A stretch of DNA of 13,079 nt from Cellvibrionaceae bacterium (GTDB lineage Bacteria > Pseudomonadota > Gammaproteobacteria > Pseudomonadales > Cellvibrionaceae). Position numbers and translations under genes: made by a program. The stretch is from positions 1 through 13,079 of the forward strand of contig JAGKXA010000121.1 of the NCBI GenBank assembly GCA_021151615.1, read 5' to 3'. Below the pieces are notes generated by a model. It was not told where the DNA came from. It made no database searches and worked only from the letters and a program-made list of their open reading frames with translations. Positions 12,580 through 13,079 of the stretch are shown here, one piece after another; position 1 is the stretch's first letter, and every line of letters starts with the position of its first letter.

Positions 12580-13041
12580 ATGAAATTAGCCAGCCGCATT
12601 TTTCTGGCCCTGATTGTTGCAACCAGTCTAAGCGCTTGCTCCAGCTTCCGCTTTCCCGGTGTTTATAAAGTCGGTATCCAGCAGGGACACATCATCACTG
12701 AAGAGATGGCTTCCCAGTTAAAACTGGGCATGTCCAAACGTCAGGTGCGCTTTGTACTGGGCAACAGCCTGGTACCTGATACCTTTAATGATGACCGCTG
12801 GGACTACCCCTACAGCGTACGCCGCGGCTCCCAAGGCGCAATTACCCAATACCTTTACACTGTCTATTTTGAAAACGACAAGCTGGTGAAAACCGAAGGC
12901 GATTACCTGCCCGGCAAGGCACCACTTAGCGGCGAGAAATCCGAAAAATACCTGGATGATATGAACCGTGATGTGCCGGTACCTACCGAAGAAAGTAGTG
13001 CTCCGCCACCCAAGGCACCAGAGCCGGAAGAGAATGATTAA
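12580..13041 (+). CDS. bamE: Outer membrane protein assembly factor BamE (SmpA/OmlA)
   Basis: A lipoprotein of the BAM complex that supports insertion of beta-barrel proteins in the outer membrane. It has 153 residues. The signal peptide MKLASRIFLALIVATSLSAC ends in a lipobox (LSAC) with lipidated Cys20 followed by Ser-Ser, which avoids inner-membrane retention. The SmpA/OmlA fold follows, with VYKVGIQQGHIIT at 28-40, LKLGMSKRQVRFVLGNSL at 47-64 and RWDYPYSV at 72-79. The tail from about 115 is rich in Pro, Glu and Ser, longer than in E. coli BamE, and probably disordered. The ATG at 12580 has GGAAG about 7 bases upstream. The longer upstream frame overlaps fur and is not credible. Confidence 0.96.
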   Translation: MKLASRIFLALIVATSLSACSSFRFPGVYKVGIQQGHIITEEMASQLKLGMSKRQVRFVLGNSLVPDTFNDDRWDYPYSVRRGSQGAITQYLYTVYFENDKLVKTEGDYLPGKAPLSGEKSEKYLDDMNRDVPVPTEESSAPPPKAPEPEEND

Positions 13042-13061
13042 TCGTAATACTCGAATAAAAA

Positions 13062-13079
13062 CGCCCGGCTAGCCGGGCG
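13062..13079. terminator. Terminator hairpin of bamE, cut by the window edge
   Basis: The perfect palindrome CGCCCGGCTAGCCGGGCG lies 20 bases past the bamE stop, preceded by AATAAAAA. The expected T-run lies beyond the window. The A-run on the left would also serve a minus-strand transcript. Confidence 0.75.

Overview
The window looks like a chromosomal core region of a gammaproteobacterium near Pseudomonas, most plausibly a Cellvibrio-type organism. The genus is an inference. It rests on the Pseudomonas-like order dnaJ-dnaK-grpE / recN / fur / bamE, a Pseudomonas-type Fur, and intermediate base composition by eye. Twelve protein genes are supported. The first is cut by the left window edge. 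No RNA gene, CRISPR array or insertion sequence was recognised.

Left part (1-1710): the 3' part of a class III alcohol dehydrogenase (frmA/adhC) is followed by S-formylglutathione hydrolase (fghA). Together they form the glutathione-dependent formaldehyde detoxification pair, closed by a strong terminator. Next (1757-3796, minus strand) come three small accessory genes: a five-helix membrane protein of unknown function, a membrane-anchored M23 (LytM-type) endopeptidase, and a CPBP/Abi intramembrane protease.

Middle part (3973-8126, minus strand): the DnaK chaperone machine, in the order grpE, dnaK, dnaJ. A near-consensus heat-shock (sigma-32) promoter precedes grpE and a weaker one precedes dnaK. 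Hairpin terminators follow grpE, dnaK and dnaJ, so the three genes look like separate or only partly coupled units. From 2931 to 5317 the spacers are full of short GTAG-headed palindromes (REP-like). They fall into three subfamilies that share an internal GAGC-N2/3-AGCG core, and two sites are inverted doublets (REPIN-like).

Right part (8377-13079): a single-Cache methyl-accepting chemotaxis protein sits between grpE and recN, a place where Pseudomonas has no gene. It is followed by recN (SOS double-strand-break repair) with a LexA-like box, then fur (iron regulator, minus strand) and the divergent bamE (outer-membrane assembly lipoprotein). Four starts were set away from the longest open frame: M23 peptidase (2919), grpE (GTG at 8012), the chemotaxis protein (8452) and fur (12501). 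bamE likewise starts inside a longer open frame, at 12580.

I see no wholly new multi-gene system. The points most worth a second look are the mixed REP families, the overlapping LexA box, promoter and terminator ahead of recN, and the cysteine-free Fur.
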